A stretch of 64,000 nt of DNA from Skermanella sp. TT6 (GTDB lineage: Bacteria; Pseudomonadota; Alphaproteobacteria; Azospirillales; Azospirillaceae): assembly GCF_016653635.2 (NCBI RefSeq), contig NZ_CP067421.1, positions 620,001 through 684,000 of the forward strand, given 5' to 3'. The notes under the pieces were generated by a model, which was not told the origin of the DNA, searched no databases, and was given only the letters and a program-made list of their open reading frames with translations. Of the stretch, positions 34,855 to 44,222 are shown piece after piece; within the stretch, counting starts at the first letter, position 1; every line of letters begins with the position of its first letter. Made by a program: the position numbers and the translations under genes.

Positions 34855-35416
34855 TGCGGTCACCCGGATCGTCCCGGCGCTGACGCGGATGGGCCTCGAC
34901 GGAATGGCGCCGCAAGTCTTCGCCGGGGCCGGCGTCGCGGGGTGGCTTGCCGATCCGCCGACGGCCATGGTCGACGAGCGGCTGGTCGCGGGCCTGCACC
35001 GGACCGTGCGCGCCCGGCTGCCTCCGGACCAGGCACTCCTGGTGCTGGCGGAGGCCGGCCGCCTGACCGCCGACTATCTGCTGTCGGCCCGCATTCCCCG
35101 GTCGGCGCAAGCCGTCCTGAAGCTGGTCCCGTCATCCCTGTCCGCGTCGCTGCTGGTCGGCGCGATCGCCGCGCATGCCTGGACCTTCGCCGGCTCCGGG
35201 CGGTTTTCGGCGCGCAGGGGAAAGCCGCTGTTGCTGGAAATAAGGAACAATCCGCTATGCCTGGGCGATCATGCGGCAGCGCCCGTCTGTTCGTGGCATG
35301 CCGCGGTGTTCCGCAGGTTGTTCGAGGTGCTTGTTTCGTGTGACGTCCAGGTCGACGAAGTGGATTGCGAGGCCTGCGGCGGCGATGCCTGCCTTTTCTC
35401 AATCGCCTGGCCCTGA
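34826..35416 (+). CDS. bchJ: BchJ, V4R-domain bacteriochlorophyll synthesis protein
   Basis: A 196-residue protein with a C-terminal V4R domain: [24 protein letters not shown] and [19 protein letters not shown], where three Cys are clustered. Historically called 4-vinyl reductase; later work makes a role in porphyrin delivery or binding more likely than catalysis. The pairing with bchE is conserved in purple bacteria. Start 34826 has GGAGG upstream. Confidence 0.88.
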   Translation: MNPVPAIGPNAVTRIVPALTRMGLDGMAPQVFAGAGVAGWLADPPTAMVDERLVAGLHRTVRARLPPDQALLVLAEAGRLTADYLLSARIPRSAQAVLKLVPSSLSASLLVGAIAAHAWTFAGSGRFSARRGKPLLLEIRNNPLCLGDHAAAPVCSWHAAVFRRLFEVLVSCDVQVDEVDCEACGGDACLFSIAWP

Positions 35417-35467
35417 GTTGTCGAGGCCCGGGACGACGTGCTTTGGGGCGAGGACGGCGACCAGGGC

Positions 35468-35551
35468 ATGTGGAGGCGGAAGAGCCCGTTCAAGGGGCGT
35501 CAGTTCACTTCGGAGGTGATCCTGTGGGCGGTGCGCTGGTACCTGCAGTTC
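35468..35551 (+). pseudogene. Remnant of an IS6-family transposase (N-terminus)
   Basis: About 28 codons reading MWRRKSPFKGRQFTSEVILW then AVRWYLQF, the N-terminal signature of IS6/IS26-type transposases, after which homology stops although the frame stays open to 35773. No inverted repeats are seen. A 390-bp gap (35417-35806) between bchJ and rpiR holds this fragment; the rest, apart from the RpiR operator, shows nothing recognisable. Confidence 0.6.
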
Positions 35552-35767
35552 CGCCAGCGGCCAAAGCCCCCGGCCCGGACCCTGCGCGCCCGGAAGGTCG
35601 CGGCGGCCGTCGAATGTGGAGCCGTCAACAGGATGACCAACTTCGGCATGCCCGCCTCCTGCATGTCCGCCCGAACCAAAGTCACCAGGCCCGAAACCGT
35701 CCGCCAGACAGGCGAATTGCGCACCGGTGCCCGTCAAAGGTTCTTCATCGTTGACATGAACTGGGGT

Positions 35768-35789
35768 TTCTGAAAGAAATCTTTCAGAA
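35768..35789 (+). promoter_or_regulatory. Candidate RpiR operator before the regulator gene
   Basis: TTCTGAAAG-AAAT-CTTTCAGAA, perfect 9-bp arms with a 4-bp spacer, 17 bp before the rpiR start. The core CTGAAA-N6-TTTCA recurs at 39589-39606 ahead of the transporter genes of the same cluster. RpiR proteins typically bind such GAAA/TTTC dyads, so autoregulation is likely. Confidence 0.65.
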
Positions 35790-35806
35790 TATGGCAAGGC
35801 ATGACC

Positions 35807-36718
35807 ATGGACGTGCGGCTTCTCGACGTGCTGACGAAATCGGGATTGGCGCTGACCCCGTCCGAAGCCAAGATCGTCCAGGTGCTGCTGACAGATTATC
35901 CTTTCTCCGGTTTCGGAACGGCCACCAGTCTCGCGCGCAAGGCCGGCGTCAGCGATCCGACGGTGACGCGCCTCGTCGCCAAGCTCGGTTTCGGCGGTTT
36001 CCAGGATTTCCAGTCGAAGCTTCTGGCCGAGGTCGAGGCGCACCTCCATTCCCCGTTGCTGATGATGGACGCCAAGCGTCCCGGCGCCGTCGAGAGCGCC
36101 GCGCAGGGATACCTGGAGTCGGTGACCCGCAACCTCGAGAGGACCCGGACCGCCGTCCCCCTTCAGAATTACGACCGGGCGGTCGGCATGCTCTGGGAGA
36201 CGAAAGGACGGGTCGTCCTGCTGGGCGGGCGGTTCAGCCGAAGCCTGGCGGCGATGCTTGCCGGGTACCTGATCCAGTTCCGCTCGGGCGTGCATGACCT
36301 GGGCACCTTGGCGCCCGAGAAGTTCGACATCCTGGTCGACCTGGGCAAGAGAGACCTGCTCGTCGTCTTCGATTACCGGCGCTACCAGTCGGACGTGGTC
36401 AGCTTCGCTTCCCAGGCCGCGAAGCGCGGAGTCCGCATTCTCCTCTTCACCGACGTCTGGCTGTCGCCGATCGCGGCGTTCGCTGCCGTCACCATGGTGG
36501 TGCCGGTGGAGGCGGATTCGCCTTACGACACGATGGCACCCGCCGTCGCGCAGATGGAGGCCGTCGTTGCCCACGGGATCAGCCGCTACGGCGACCTCGA
36601 CCGGACGCGGATCGAGATGTTGGAACGGATCCGCAGCGCCAACGCGGTGACGCTCGGCGATCCATCGGACGGACCGACCGCCGGTGCGCCGGCTTCGCCC
36701 GGCGATGACCAAGCCTGA
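35807..36718 (+). CDS. MurR/RpiR family transcriptional regulator
   Basis: A 303-residue regulator: an N-terminal HTH (residues about 35-70, SLARKAGVSDPTVTRLVAKL and GFGGFQDFQ) and a C-terminal SIS domain (GRVVLLGGRFSRSLAAMLA, DLLVVFDYRRYQSD). SIS domains usually bind phosphosugars, but this type also controls amino-acid and purine catabolism. ATG 35807 is preferred over 35801 because AAGG then has 7-base spacing. It heads the cluster extending to 44887. Confidence 0.87.
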   Translation: MDVRLLDVLTKSGLALTPSEAKIVQVLLTDYPFSGFGTATSLARKAGVSDPTVTRLVAKLGFGGFQDFQSKLLAEVEAHLHSPLLMMDAKRPGAVESAAQGYLESVTRNLERTRTAVPLQNYDRAVGMLWETKGRVVLLGGRFSRSLAAMLAGYLIQFRSGVHDLGTLAPEKFDILVDLGKRDLLVVFDYRRYQSDVVSFASQAAKRGVRILLFTDVWLSPIAAFAAVTMVVPVEADSPYDTMAPAVAQMEAVVAHGISRYGDLDRTRIEMLERIRSANAVTLGDPSDGPTAGAPASPGDDQA

Positions 36719-36766
36719 CGACCGGACACGGACCACCAGGAACCCGAACCCTACCGGAGCACCGCC

Positions 36767-37423
36767 ATGACGGAAACCATAACTCGCCGAGACGCGCCTT
36801 ACGAATCCGGCAGGACGGCGCTCCTCCTCGTCGACATGCAGCGCATCTGGCTGGAACCCGGCCTCGATCCGGCGCATCCGGACCGGACCGCCGACCACTA
36901 CTTCCACCGGGAAACCGCGGGTCGCGTGATCCCCAACCAGCAGCGGCTGCTCGGAAGCGCCCGCAAGGCCGGTGTCGAGGTGCTGCACACCATCATCCGG
37001 AGCCTGACCGAGGACGGCCGCGACCGTTCGCTCGACCACAAGCTGACGCCGATCCATATCCCGCCCAGCTTGGAGGAGGGCCTGCCCCCGCCGGAACTGG
37101 CGCCCGTCGGCGACGAGATCCTGCTGCCCAAGACGTCGTCCGGCGTCTTCAACTCGACCAACATCGACTACCTGCTGAAGAATCTCGGCATCCGGTATCT
37201 CGTGGTGGCCGGAATCCTGACCGACCAGTGCGTCGACATGACGGTCCGGGACGGTGCCGACAAAGGCTATCTGGTCACCTGCGTCTCGGATGCCTGCGCC
37301 GCGCCGACGCCGGAGCGGCACGGGAACGCCCTGAAGGCCTTCGGCGGCTACTGCTGGGTGACGGACACCGAAACGGTCGTCTCCCGTTTCGACGCGCTCG
37401 GTTCGGTCCGGGGAGCGGCGTGA
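36767..37423 (+). CDS. Isochorismatase-fold cysteine hydrolase 1
   Basis: A 218-residue enzyme of the RutB/nicotinamidase/N-carbamoylsarcosine amidase fold. The triad is Asp in LLLVDMQ (about 23), Lys in LLPKTSSG and Cys in LTDQCVD. It should hydrolyse an amide or ureide, releasing ammonia or carbamate. A diverged second copy closes the same cluster (44219-44887). The next gene starts on its stop codon (TGATG). Confidence 0.87.
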   Translation: MTETITRRDAPYESGRTALLLVDMQRIWLEPGLDPAHPDRTADHYFHRETAGRVIPNQQRLLGSARKAGVEVLHTIIRSLTEDGRDRSLDHKLTPIHIPPSLEEGLPPPELAPVGDEILLPKTSSGVFNSTNIDYLLKNLGIRYLVVAGILTDQCVDMTVRDGADKGYLVTCVSDACAAPTPERHGNALKAFGGYCWVTDTETVVSRFDALGSVRGAA

Positions 37424-38757
37424 TGGGCGAACAGGCGAACATGTTTCCGGGGACGCCGCTGGTCAGCGTCGTCACGACGGATCTGGCCGCCATCACGCGG
37501 GGCCGGCCGCTCCCGGCCGGGCGCCTCGACCGGGTGGCGGAAGCGGGGGTCGGCTGGGTGCCGGCCAATCTCTGCCTGACCGCCTTCAACTCGATCTCCG
37601 ATCCGAACCCCTGGGGCTCGACCGGCGACCTCCGCATCCTGCCGGACTTGGCCGCACGCTACACGACCGCGCGGACCGGTTCCCCGACGCCCTTCGACAT
37701 GGTCATGGGCGACATCGTCGAGCTTGACGGCACGCCCTGGCAGGGCTGCCCGCGCACTTGGCTGAAGAATGCGCTCGCAGCGCTCGAGCAGGCGACCGGC
37801 CTCCGCGTGCTCGCGGCATTTGAGCAGGAATTCCAGCTCGCCGGCGAGGGGACCGCGGCGCACGCCTTCTCGTTCGAGGCGCTGCGCCGCGTCGACCCCT
37901 TCGCGCCGCGCCTCTTCGCCTGCCTGGAGGAGGCCGGCATCGATCCGGAGATGGTGCTTGCCGAGTACGGCGACCGGCAGTTCGAGATCACCCATGCACC
38001 CGCCGACGCCCTGACGGCCGCCGACCGCGCCGTGGCGATCCGGGAGCTCACCCGCGAGGTCGCCCGCGTCCTGGGAACGCGGGCCAGCTTCGCCCCTAAG
38101 CCCGATCCCGAAGGCGTCGGCAACGGGGTCCATATCCATTTCAGCCTGTTCGGCCCCGGCGGCGCGCCGGCCACGTATGACGCCGGCGGCCCGGGAGACC
38201 TGTCGGAGGCGGCGGGCGCCTTCTGCGCCGGCATCCTGCGCCACCTTCCCGCCCTCACGGCGCTGACGGCGGCCAGCGTGCCGTCCTACCTGCGCCTCAA
38301 GCCGCACAGTTGGAGCTCGTCCTATACCTGGCTCGCGGAGCGCGACCGCGAGGCGGCTCTCCGCATCTGCCCGACTGTTTCGATCGGGGGACGGGACCCG
38401 GCGAAACAGTTCAACATCGAGTTCCGGGCCGCCGATGCGACCGCCAATCCCTATCTGGCGCTGGGCTCCCTGGTCCTGGCCGGCCTTGCCGGCATCGCCG
38501 CAAAGCTGCCGACGCCACCGCTGGTCACGGGCGACCCGTCGGTCATGGACGAGGCCGAACGGGCCGGGAAAGGGCTGGTCCGGCTGCCGGAAACGCTCGA
38601 CGCGGCGCTGGCGGCGTTCGATGCCGATCCCGTCGTGCAGGGCTGGTTCACCCGGCCGTTCGCGGAGAGCTATGTCGGCGTGAAACGGGCCGAGATCGCC
38701 CATCTGCGCGGCAAGTCGCCCGCCGAGGTCTGCGAACTCTACCGGGCGCTCTACTGA
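37423..38757 (+). CDS. Glutamine synthetase-like gamma-glutamyl ligase
   Basis: A 444-residue member of the glutamine synthetase family, related to PuuA/GlnT-type gamma-glutamylamide synthetases. The ATP-grasp-like barrel is marked by EQEFQL, GDRQFEITHAP, GNGVHIHFSLFG, LKPHSWSS and QFNIEFRAAD. The N-terminal beta-grasp domain is short and atypical. By analogy with putrescine and aniline pathways it may attach an amine to glutamate with ATP. It is coupled to both neighbours by overlapping stop/start codons. Confidence 0.85.
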   Translation: MGEQANMFPGTPLVSVVTTDLAAITRGRPLPAGRLDRVAEAGVGWVPANLCLTAFNSISDPNPWGSTGDLRILPDLAARYTTARTGSPTPFDMVMGDIVELDGTPWQGCPRTWLKNALAALEQATGLRVLAAFEQEFQLAGEGTAAHAFSFEALRRVDPFAPRLFACLEEAGIDPEMVLAEYGDRQFEITHAPADALTAADRAVAIRELTREVARVLGTRASFAPKPDPEGVGNGVHIHFSLFGPGGAPATYDAGGPGDLSEAAGAFCAGILRHLPALTALTAASVPSYLRLKPHSWSSSYTWLAERDREAALRICPTVSIGGRDPAKQFNIEFRAADATANPYLALGSLVLAGLAGIAAKLPTPPLVTGDPSVMDEAERAGKGLVRLPETLDAALAAFDADPVVQGWFTRPFAESYVGVKRAEIAHLRGKSPAEVCELYRALY

Positions 38758-39518
38758 TGCGGGATAGCGCGGCGGACTGGCCCGACGCGGTCGAAACCGT
38801 CAACCCGTCGGGGGCCTCCGAGATCGTGCTGATCTGCGAGCATGCGTCCAACCACATCCCGCAGGAGTACGGGCGGCTCGGTCTGTCCGATGCCGATCTG
38901 CGGACCCATATCGCCTGGGACATAGGCGCCGCCGAGGTGACGCGCCGTCTCGCCCGGACGCTCGACGCGCCGGCGTTTCTCGGCACCTATTCAAGGCTGC
39001 TCATCGACCTGAACAGGCCGTTCGAGAGCCCCGCCAGCATTCCCGCCCGGTCGGAGGCGACCGACGTCCCCGGCAACATCGGGCTCGACAGCGCCGAGAT
39101 CCGCCGGCGCCGGCGCATCGTCTTCAGCCCGTTCCATGACCGGATCGCATCGTTCCTGGACCGGCGGCGGGCCGTCGGGCACCCGACCCGGATCGTCACG
39201 ATCCACAGCTTCACGCCGGTGTTCCTGGGCGTGGCGCGGCCATGGCACGCGGGCATCCTGTTCGACCGGTCGGGGGACTTCGCCCACGACGTCATCGAGA
39301 AACTGGCCTGCGGCTCCGGCCTCAACGTCGCGGCGAACCAGCCCTACGTCGTCGACCGGGAGGGCGACTACGCCGTCCCGGTGCACGGGACCGACCGGGA
39401 TCTTCCGGCGATCCTGGTCGAGATCCGCAACGACCTGATTTCGAGCGCCCGCGGGATAGCCGACTGGAGCGACCGGCTCGCCCCCGTGCTGCGGTCGTCG
39501 TGCGACGGCCGGAGCTAG
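38757..39518 (+). CDS. N-formylglutamate amidohydrolase family protein
   Basis: A 253-residue hydrolase of the FGase family (zinc-dependent). Markers are LICEHASNHIP near residue 22, HIAWDIGAAEV, TYSRLLIDLNRP and the late VEIRNDLI. True HutG removes formate from N-formylglutamate; here no histidine pathway genes are present, so an analogous N-acylglutamate or gamma-glutamylamide product of the adjacent ligase is a more likely substrate. Start overlaps the ligase stop. Confidence 0.83.
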   Translation: MRDSAADWPDAVETVNPSGASEIVLICEHASNHIPQEYGRLGLSDADLRTHIAWDIGAAEVTRRLARTLDAPAFLGTYSRLLIDLNRPFESPASIPARSEATDVPGNIGLDSAEIRRRRRIVFSPFHDRIASFLDRRRAVGHPTRIVTIHSFTPVFLGVARPWHAGILFDRSGDFAHDVIEKLACGSGLNVAANQPYVVDREGDYAVPVHGTDRDLPAILVEIRNDLISSARGIADWSDRLAPVLRSSCDGRS

Positions 39519-39588
39519 CGACCAAAGTGGTATCACTCCTGCGATGCGGAAGTATGTGAATCAACAGAATACCCGGATTGCGGAGAGA

Positions 39589-39606
39589 CTGAAAAAATCA
39601 TTTCAT
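39589..39606 (+). promoter_or_regulatory. Candidate RpiR operator before the ABC transporter genes
   Basis: CTGAAA-AAATCA-TTTCAT, matching the CTGAAA-N6-TTTCA core of the site before rpiR. It lies 57 bp upstream of the binding-protein start, in the only intergenic space (145 bp) of the cluster, so the transporter genes probably have their own regulated promoter. Confidence 0.6.
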
Positions 39607-39663
39607 AACCGGGCCATGCGCTTCGGCGACGCCACGGAAGAGCGAAAAAGGACAGGTATACAC

Positions 39664-40842
39664 ATGACCGGGATCATGAAGAGCTTGATCGGCGCGGCGG
39701 CCGCGGCCGTGCTCGTCACGGGCGGGTCGGCCGGGGCCGCCGACGACAAAATCATCATCGGCGGGGCGCTGTCGCTGACCGGCATCCAGGCGCCGCTCGA
39801 CACGCCCGGCTTCAAGGGCGCGCAGGTCGCGGTCAAGTACCTGAACGACAACGGCGGCCTGCTCGGCAAGCCGGTCGAATTCATCAACATCGACGGCAAG
39901 TCCGATCCCGTCACGGTCGGCAACGTCGCGGTCGAACTGGTCGACCGGGGCGCCCAGATGATCCTGGCGCCCTGCGACTTCGACTTCGGCGGCCCCGCCA
40001 GCCGCGAAGCCCAGTCGGCGGGCATCGTCGGGCTCTCGACCTGCGCGTCGGACCCGCTCTACAGCGCCTGGACGCTGGGCGACAAGCAGTTCACGCTGTC
40101 CATGTGGAACACCACCATGGGGGCGGTCGCCGCGGATTTCGCGATCAAGGAGAAGGGCTGGAAGACGGCCTACGTCGTGACCGACCAGTTCATCGCCTAC
40201 ACCAAGTCCCTGTCCAAGTACTTCGTGGCCCAGTTCAAGGCGGACGGCGGCGAGATCCTGCTGGAAGACACCTACACCAACGGCGACAACAACTTCTCGG
40301 CCCAGCTCGCCCGCCTGAAGGCGCTGGGCAAGAAGCCGGATGTCGTCTTCGTGTCGTCCTACGGCACCGACATCGGGGTGATCATCCGCGCGCTTCGCGA
40401 AGTCGGCTACGACGCGCCGGTGCTCGGCGGCGACGCCTACGACGATCCGGCGCTGCACGCGGCACTGGGCGAGCAGATGGGCAACGACGTCTATTTCGTC
40501 ACCCACACCTGGATGGGTCCCGAGGCGCATCCCGACATGCCCAAGTTCATCGGGCTCTACAAGCAGATGTTCGGCGAGGAACCCGACACGTCCTTCGTGG
40601 CGACCGGATGGGATTCCGTGATGCTGCTGGCCGAAGCCGTCAAGGCGGCCGGCTCGACCGACGGCGAGGATGTCGCCGAGGCGCTGGAGGAAGGGGAGTT
40701 CAAGCTTCTGACCGGCGACCTGAACTACGGCACCGCGGAGGAGGGACATGCGCCCGACAAGGCTGCCGTGCTGATCGAGCTGAAGGGCGGCAAGCCGCAG
40801 TTCCTCGGCTGGCGCCGTCCCGCCAGCGTCCCGGCTCCCTGA
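39664..40842 (+). CDS. Branched-chain amino acid-type ABC substrate-binding protein
   Basis: A 392-residue periplasmic protein of the LivJ type with a Sec signal peptide ending at GSAGAADD (about residue 25). Mature features are IIIGGALSLTG, GGLLGKPVEFINID and DVVFVSSYGTD. ATG 39664 is used because the upstream in-frame residues are polar and would bury the signal peptide. Such proteins in catabolic clusters often bind amides or urea-like compounds rather than leucine. Confidence 0.9.
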   Translation: MTGIMKSLIGAAAAAVLVTGGSAGAADDKIIIGGALSLTGIQAPLDTPGFKGAQVAVKYLNDNGGLLGKPVEFINIDGKSDPVTVGNVAVELVDRGAQMILAPCDFDFGGPASREAQSAGIVGLSTCASDPLYSAWTLGDKQFTLSMWNTTMGAVAADFAIKEKGWKTAYVVTDQFIAYTKSLSKYFVAQFKADGGEILLEDTYTNGDNNFSAQLARLKALGKKPDVVFVSSYGTDIGVIIRALREVGYDAPVLGGDAYDDPALHAALGEQMGNDVYFVTHTWMGPEAHPDMPKFIGLYKQMFGEEPDTSFVATGWDSVMLLAEAVKAAGSTDGEDVAEALEEGEFKLLTGDLNYGTAEEGHAPDKAAVLIELKGGKPQFLGWRRPASVPAP

Positions 40843-41591
40843 TGCCCGGTTCCGCGTCCAAGGAAGTTTCTCTCAAGGCAATCGATGTCGCCGTCGAGTT
40901 CTCCGGGCTCCGCGCGCTGGACGGCGTCTCCCTGACGCTGTCCCCGGGAGAGATCGTCGGGCTGATCGGTCCGAACGGGTCCGGCAAGACGACCCTGATC
41001 AATGCGATCACGGGGCAGGTGCCGCTTGCGGGGGGCAGGGTCCTTCTCGGCGACCGCCAGCTCTCCGGGCTGGCGCCGCGCGACATCGCCCTGCTGGGGC
41101 TGTCGCGCTCCTTCCAGATCGTCCGCCTGTTCAACAACATGACGGTGGTCGAGAACGTCGAGGCCGGCGCGCTGGCGCATGGCCACGGCCTGCGGGAGGC
41201 GCGGGCCAGGGCGGAGGCGCTGCTCGACGAGTTCGGGCTGGGCGCGCGCGCGGACGATCTCGGCGGCAATCTCAGCTACGGCGACAAGCGGCGCGTCGAG
41301 ATCGCGCGCGCCCTTGCGGCCGATCCGTCCTTCCTGATGCTCGACGAGCCGGCCGCCGGCATGAACGAGGCGGAGACGGAAACGCTCCTGCACAAGCTGT
41401 CGGCGCTTCCCAAGGACCGGGGCCTCGGGCTGCTGATCATCGACCACGACATGGGCCTGATCATGAGGCTCTGCGACCGCCTGCACGTTCTGGCCTTCGG
41501 CCGGACCATCGCCGAGGGCAAGGCCGCCGACATCCGGAACGATCCCGCCGTCATCGAGGCCTATCTCGGGTCGGAGGCCGCGCATGCTTGA
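40842..41591 (+). CDS. ABC transporter ATP-binding protein, LivG type
   Basis: A 249-residue ATPase: Walker A GPNGSGKTT (about residue 43), a degenerate ABC signature LSYGDKRR and Walker B LMLDEPAAGMNEAE, which is the LivG-specific wording. Start ATG overlaps the binding-protein stop (TGATG), and its 3' end overlaps livF by 8 bp. Confidence 0.92.
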   Translation: MPGSASKEVSLKAIDVAVEFSGLRALDGVSLTLSPGEIVGLIGPNGSGKTTLINAITGQVPLAGGRVLLGDRQLSGLAPRDIALLGLSRSFQIVRLFNNMTVVENVEAGALAHGHGLREARARAEALLDEFGLGARADDLGGNLSYGDKRRVEIARALAADPSFLMLDEPAAGMNEAETETLLHKLSALPKDRGLGLLIIDHDMGLIMRLCDRLHVLAFGRTIAEGKAADIRNDPAVIEAYLGSEAAHA

Positions 41592-42291
41592 GCTGGCCGA
41601 CGTCGAGGTCCGCTACGGCGCGATCCGCGCCGTGCGGGGCATCACGCTGACGGCCGGGCGCGGCGAACTGGTGGCGCTGCTGGGAGCCAACGGCGCCGGC
41701 AAGACGTCGACCCTGATGTGCGTCGCCGGCGCGCTCAGGGCGGCGGCCGGAACGATCCGGCTGGACGGCAGGGACGTCACGTCCGCCGCGCCGGAGGCCA
41801 TGGTGCGCAACGGCGTCGCGACGGTGACCGAGACCCGAGACGTCTTTCCCGACCTGACCGTCGCCGAGAACCTGACGCTCGGCAGCTACGTACGCCGGTC
41901 GGACCGCGGCGGCGTCGCCGAGGACCGGGAGAGGATGTTCGCCCTGTTTCCCAGGCTGGCCGAACGGTACGGCCAGCCGGCGGGGACGCTGTCGGGCGGC
42001 GAGCAGCAGATGCTGGTGATCGCACGGGCGCTGATGTCGCGGCCCAAGGTGCTGCTGCTCGACGAGCCGTCGCTCGGCCTCGCCCCGGTGATCGTCGATC
42101 AGATCTTCGACATGATCGGCGTCCTGAAGCGGTCGGGCCTGACCATCGTGCTGGTCGAGCAGAACGCCGCCAAGGCCCTCGCCGTCGCGGATCGCGCCTA
42201 CGTGATGCGGCTCGGCCGGATCGCGGCCTCCGGGTCGGCGGCCGAGATCGGCGCGACGACCGATCTCGGCGCACTCTACCTCGGGGGATGA
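41584..42291 (+). CDS. ABC transporter ATP-binding protein, LivF type
   Basis: A 235-residue ATPase with Walker A GANGAGKTS, signature LSGGEQQ and Walker B LLLDEPSLGLAP, all LivF-like. Second nucleotide-binding subunit of the importer. It ends 4 bp before the first permease. Confidence 0.92.
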   Translation: MLELADVEVRYGAIRAVRGITLTAGRGELVALLGANGAGKTSTLMCVAGALRAAAGTIRLDGRDVTSAAPEAMVRNGVATVTETRDVFPDLTVAENLTLGSYVRRSDRGGVAEDRERMFALFPRLAERYGQPAGTLSGGEQQMLVIARALMSRPKVLLLDEPSLGLAPVIVDQIFDMIGVLKRSGLTIVLVEQNAAKALAVADRAYVMRLGRIAASGSAAEIGATTDLGALYLGG

Positions 42292-42295
42292 GGTC

Positions 42296-43186
42296 TTGAC
42301 CTTCGCCATACAGTTCACGATCGACGTGCTCAGCCTCGGGGGCGCGTACGCCCTGATGGCGCTGGGCCTGGTCATCGTCTACGGAATCCTGAAGCTGGTG
42401 AACTTCGCCTACGGCGAGCTGATCATGGTGACCGGCTACGCGCTGTTCCTGACCGGCGGCTCCGGGCTGCCCTGGATCGTCATGGCGGCGGTGGCGGTGG
42501 CGATGGCCGTCGCCACCGGCATCCTGACCGACTACATCGCCTTCCGCCCGGTGCGCGCCAAGTCGATCACCGCCGTCCTGATCACCTCCTTCGCCTTCTC
42601 GACCCTGCTGCAGAACGCCGCGCTCCTGTTCATCTCGCCCCGGCCGCGCAACGTGCCGCTGCCGGAGCTCTTCACCCGGACGGTCGAGATCGCCGGCGTC
42701 GTCACGCCGATCCGGAACCTCGTGACGATCGCGGCCGCGGCGGTGCTGCTCGGGGTCTTCGCCTGGGCGATGCGCCGCACGGTGCTGGGCATCGCCATGC
42801 GGGCGGCGGCGACCAACTTCACCATGGCGCGGATGCTGGGCATCCCGGCCAACCTGATCATCTCGTCCGCCTTCGCGATCAGCGGGCTGCTGGCCGGCGT
42901 GGTCGGAATCCTCTGGATCGGCAGGATCGGGTCGGTCGTCCCGGGGATCGGATCGGAACCGCTGCTGATCGCCTTCATCGCGACCGTCATCGGCGGGATG
43001 CGCAGCCTGGAGGGCGCCGTTCTCGGCGGTTTCCTGCTGGCGCTGATCGACACGTCGCTGAACTACCTGCTCAGCCAGGAGCTCCTGAAGTTCCGCGACG
43101 CCTTCACCTTCGGCCTGGTCATCCTGATCCTGCTGTGGCGGCCGGAGGGCCTGCTCAAGGGTCCCGCCACCGGACAAAGGACGTGA
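42296..43186 (+). CDS. Branched-chain amino acid-type ABC permease, LivH
   Basis: A 296-residue permease with about eight helices: YALMALGLVIVYGILKLVNF near the start and GMRSLEGAVLGGFLLALID near the end, a LivH hallmark. The only suitable start is TTG 42296, with GGGGGATGAGG upstream; this rare start may limit its expression relative to the ATPases. Confidence 0.88.
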   Translation: MTFAIQFTIDVLSLGGAYALMALGLVIVYGILKLVNFAYGELIMVTGYALFLTGGSGLPWIVMAAVAVAMAVATGILTDYIAFRPVRAKSITAVLITSFAFSTLLQNAALLFISPRPRNVPLPELFTRTVEIAGVVTPIRNLVTIAAAAVLLGVFAWAMRRTVLGIAMRAAATNFTMARMLGIPANLIISSAFAISGLLAGVVGILWIGRIGSVVPGIGSEPLLIAFIATVIGGMRSLEGAVLGGFLLALIDTSLNYLLSQELLKFRDAFTFGLVILILLWRPEGLLKGPATGQRT

Positions 43187-43193
43187 GGGCACC

Positions 43194-44222
43194 ATGACAC
43201 GGCATTTCCTCACCGCCGCGATCCTCGGCGGCCTCGTCCTCCTGCTCGTCGGGTGCGCCGAGATCCTGGGCATCCGGGTGTTCGACCGGATCGCGATCAA
43301 CCTGTGCCTCTCCCTGATCCTGGTCCTGGGCCTCCAGGTCTTCATGGGCAACTCCGGCATCCTCTCCTTCGCGCATGTCGGCTTCATGGGGGTCGGGGCC
43401 TATACCTCGGCGCTGCTGACGATCCCGATCCAGATGAAGGGCATGGCCCTGCCGGACCTCTACCTCGTCCTCAAGGGCGTCCAGCTCTCGCCCTATCTCG
43501 CGATCGGGGTCGCCGGACTGGTGGCGGCCGCGGTGGCGGCGGCGTGCTCCTATCCGCTGATGCGGCTTTCCGACGCCGCCGCGGTCATCACGTCCTTCGC
43601 CCTGCTGGTCGTCCTGCACACGGTCATGACGAACTGGAGCAACGTGACCAACGGTCCCCGGACGCTGTTCGGCGTGCCGCGCGCCACCGACCTGATCCTG
43701 GCGGCCGGCGCCGCGATCGCGGCCGTGGCCGGGGCGCTGGCCTTCAAGGAATCGCGGACCGGCCGCCTGCTGAGGGCGAGCCGCGACGACGAGGTCGCCG
43801 CCGGGGCGCTGGGCGTCCACATCCCGCACCTGCGCTGGCGCGCCTTCGTGCTGGCGGCGCTGTTCGCCGGGATCGGCGGCGCGCTCTGGGGGCATTTCAT
43901 CACCTCCTTCTCGCCCAACGCCTTCTACCTGCGCGAGACATTCGTGATCCTGGGAATGCTGGTGATCGGCGGCGCCAACACGGTCACCGGAGCCGTCGTC
44001 GGAACCTTCCTCGTGACGGGCGCCTTCGAGGGGCTGCGGTCGCTGGAGGGTGCCCTGAACAGCGCCAGGATCTTCAGCGACCAGGTGATCGGCCTGACCG
44101 AGGTCGTCCTTGCCATCGCCATGATCGCCATCCTGATCCTGCGGCCGGGCGGCCTGTTCCCGTCGCGCGAGATCGGCGCCATCATCGTGAGAGCCATAGC
44201 GAAACGGGAACGATCGACATGA
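43194..44222 (+). CDS. Branched-chain amino acid-type ABC permease, LivM
   Basis: A 342-residue permease: NLCLSLILVLGLQVFMGNSG, LSFAHVGFMGVGAY and the late FVILGMLVIGGANTVTGAVVG are LivM-like. It overlaps the last hydrolase gene by 4 bp, tying the enzyme to the transporter transcript. Confidence 0.9.
   Translation: MTRHFLTAAILGGLVLLLVGCAEILGIRVFDRIAINLCLSLILVLGLQVFMGNSGILSFAHVGFMGVGAYTSALLTIPIQMKGMALPDLYLVLKGVQLSPYLAIGVAGLVAAAVAAACSYPLMRLSDAAAVITSFALLVVLHTVMTNWSNVTNGPRTLFGVPRATDLILAAGAAIAAVAGALAFKESRTGRLLRASRDDEVAAGALGVHIPHLRWRAFVLAALFAGIGGALWGHFITSFSPNAFYLRETFVILGMLVIGGANTVTGAVVGTFLVTGAFEGLRSLEGALNSARIFSDQVIGLTEVVLAIAMIAILILRPGGLFPSREIGAIIVRAIAKRERST

Noticed and set aside
39544..39663. Longer N-terminus for the Liv-type binding protein starting at 39544
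   Set aside because: It would place 40 polar residues and the RpiR-type operator inside the coding region and ahead of the signal peptide.
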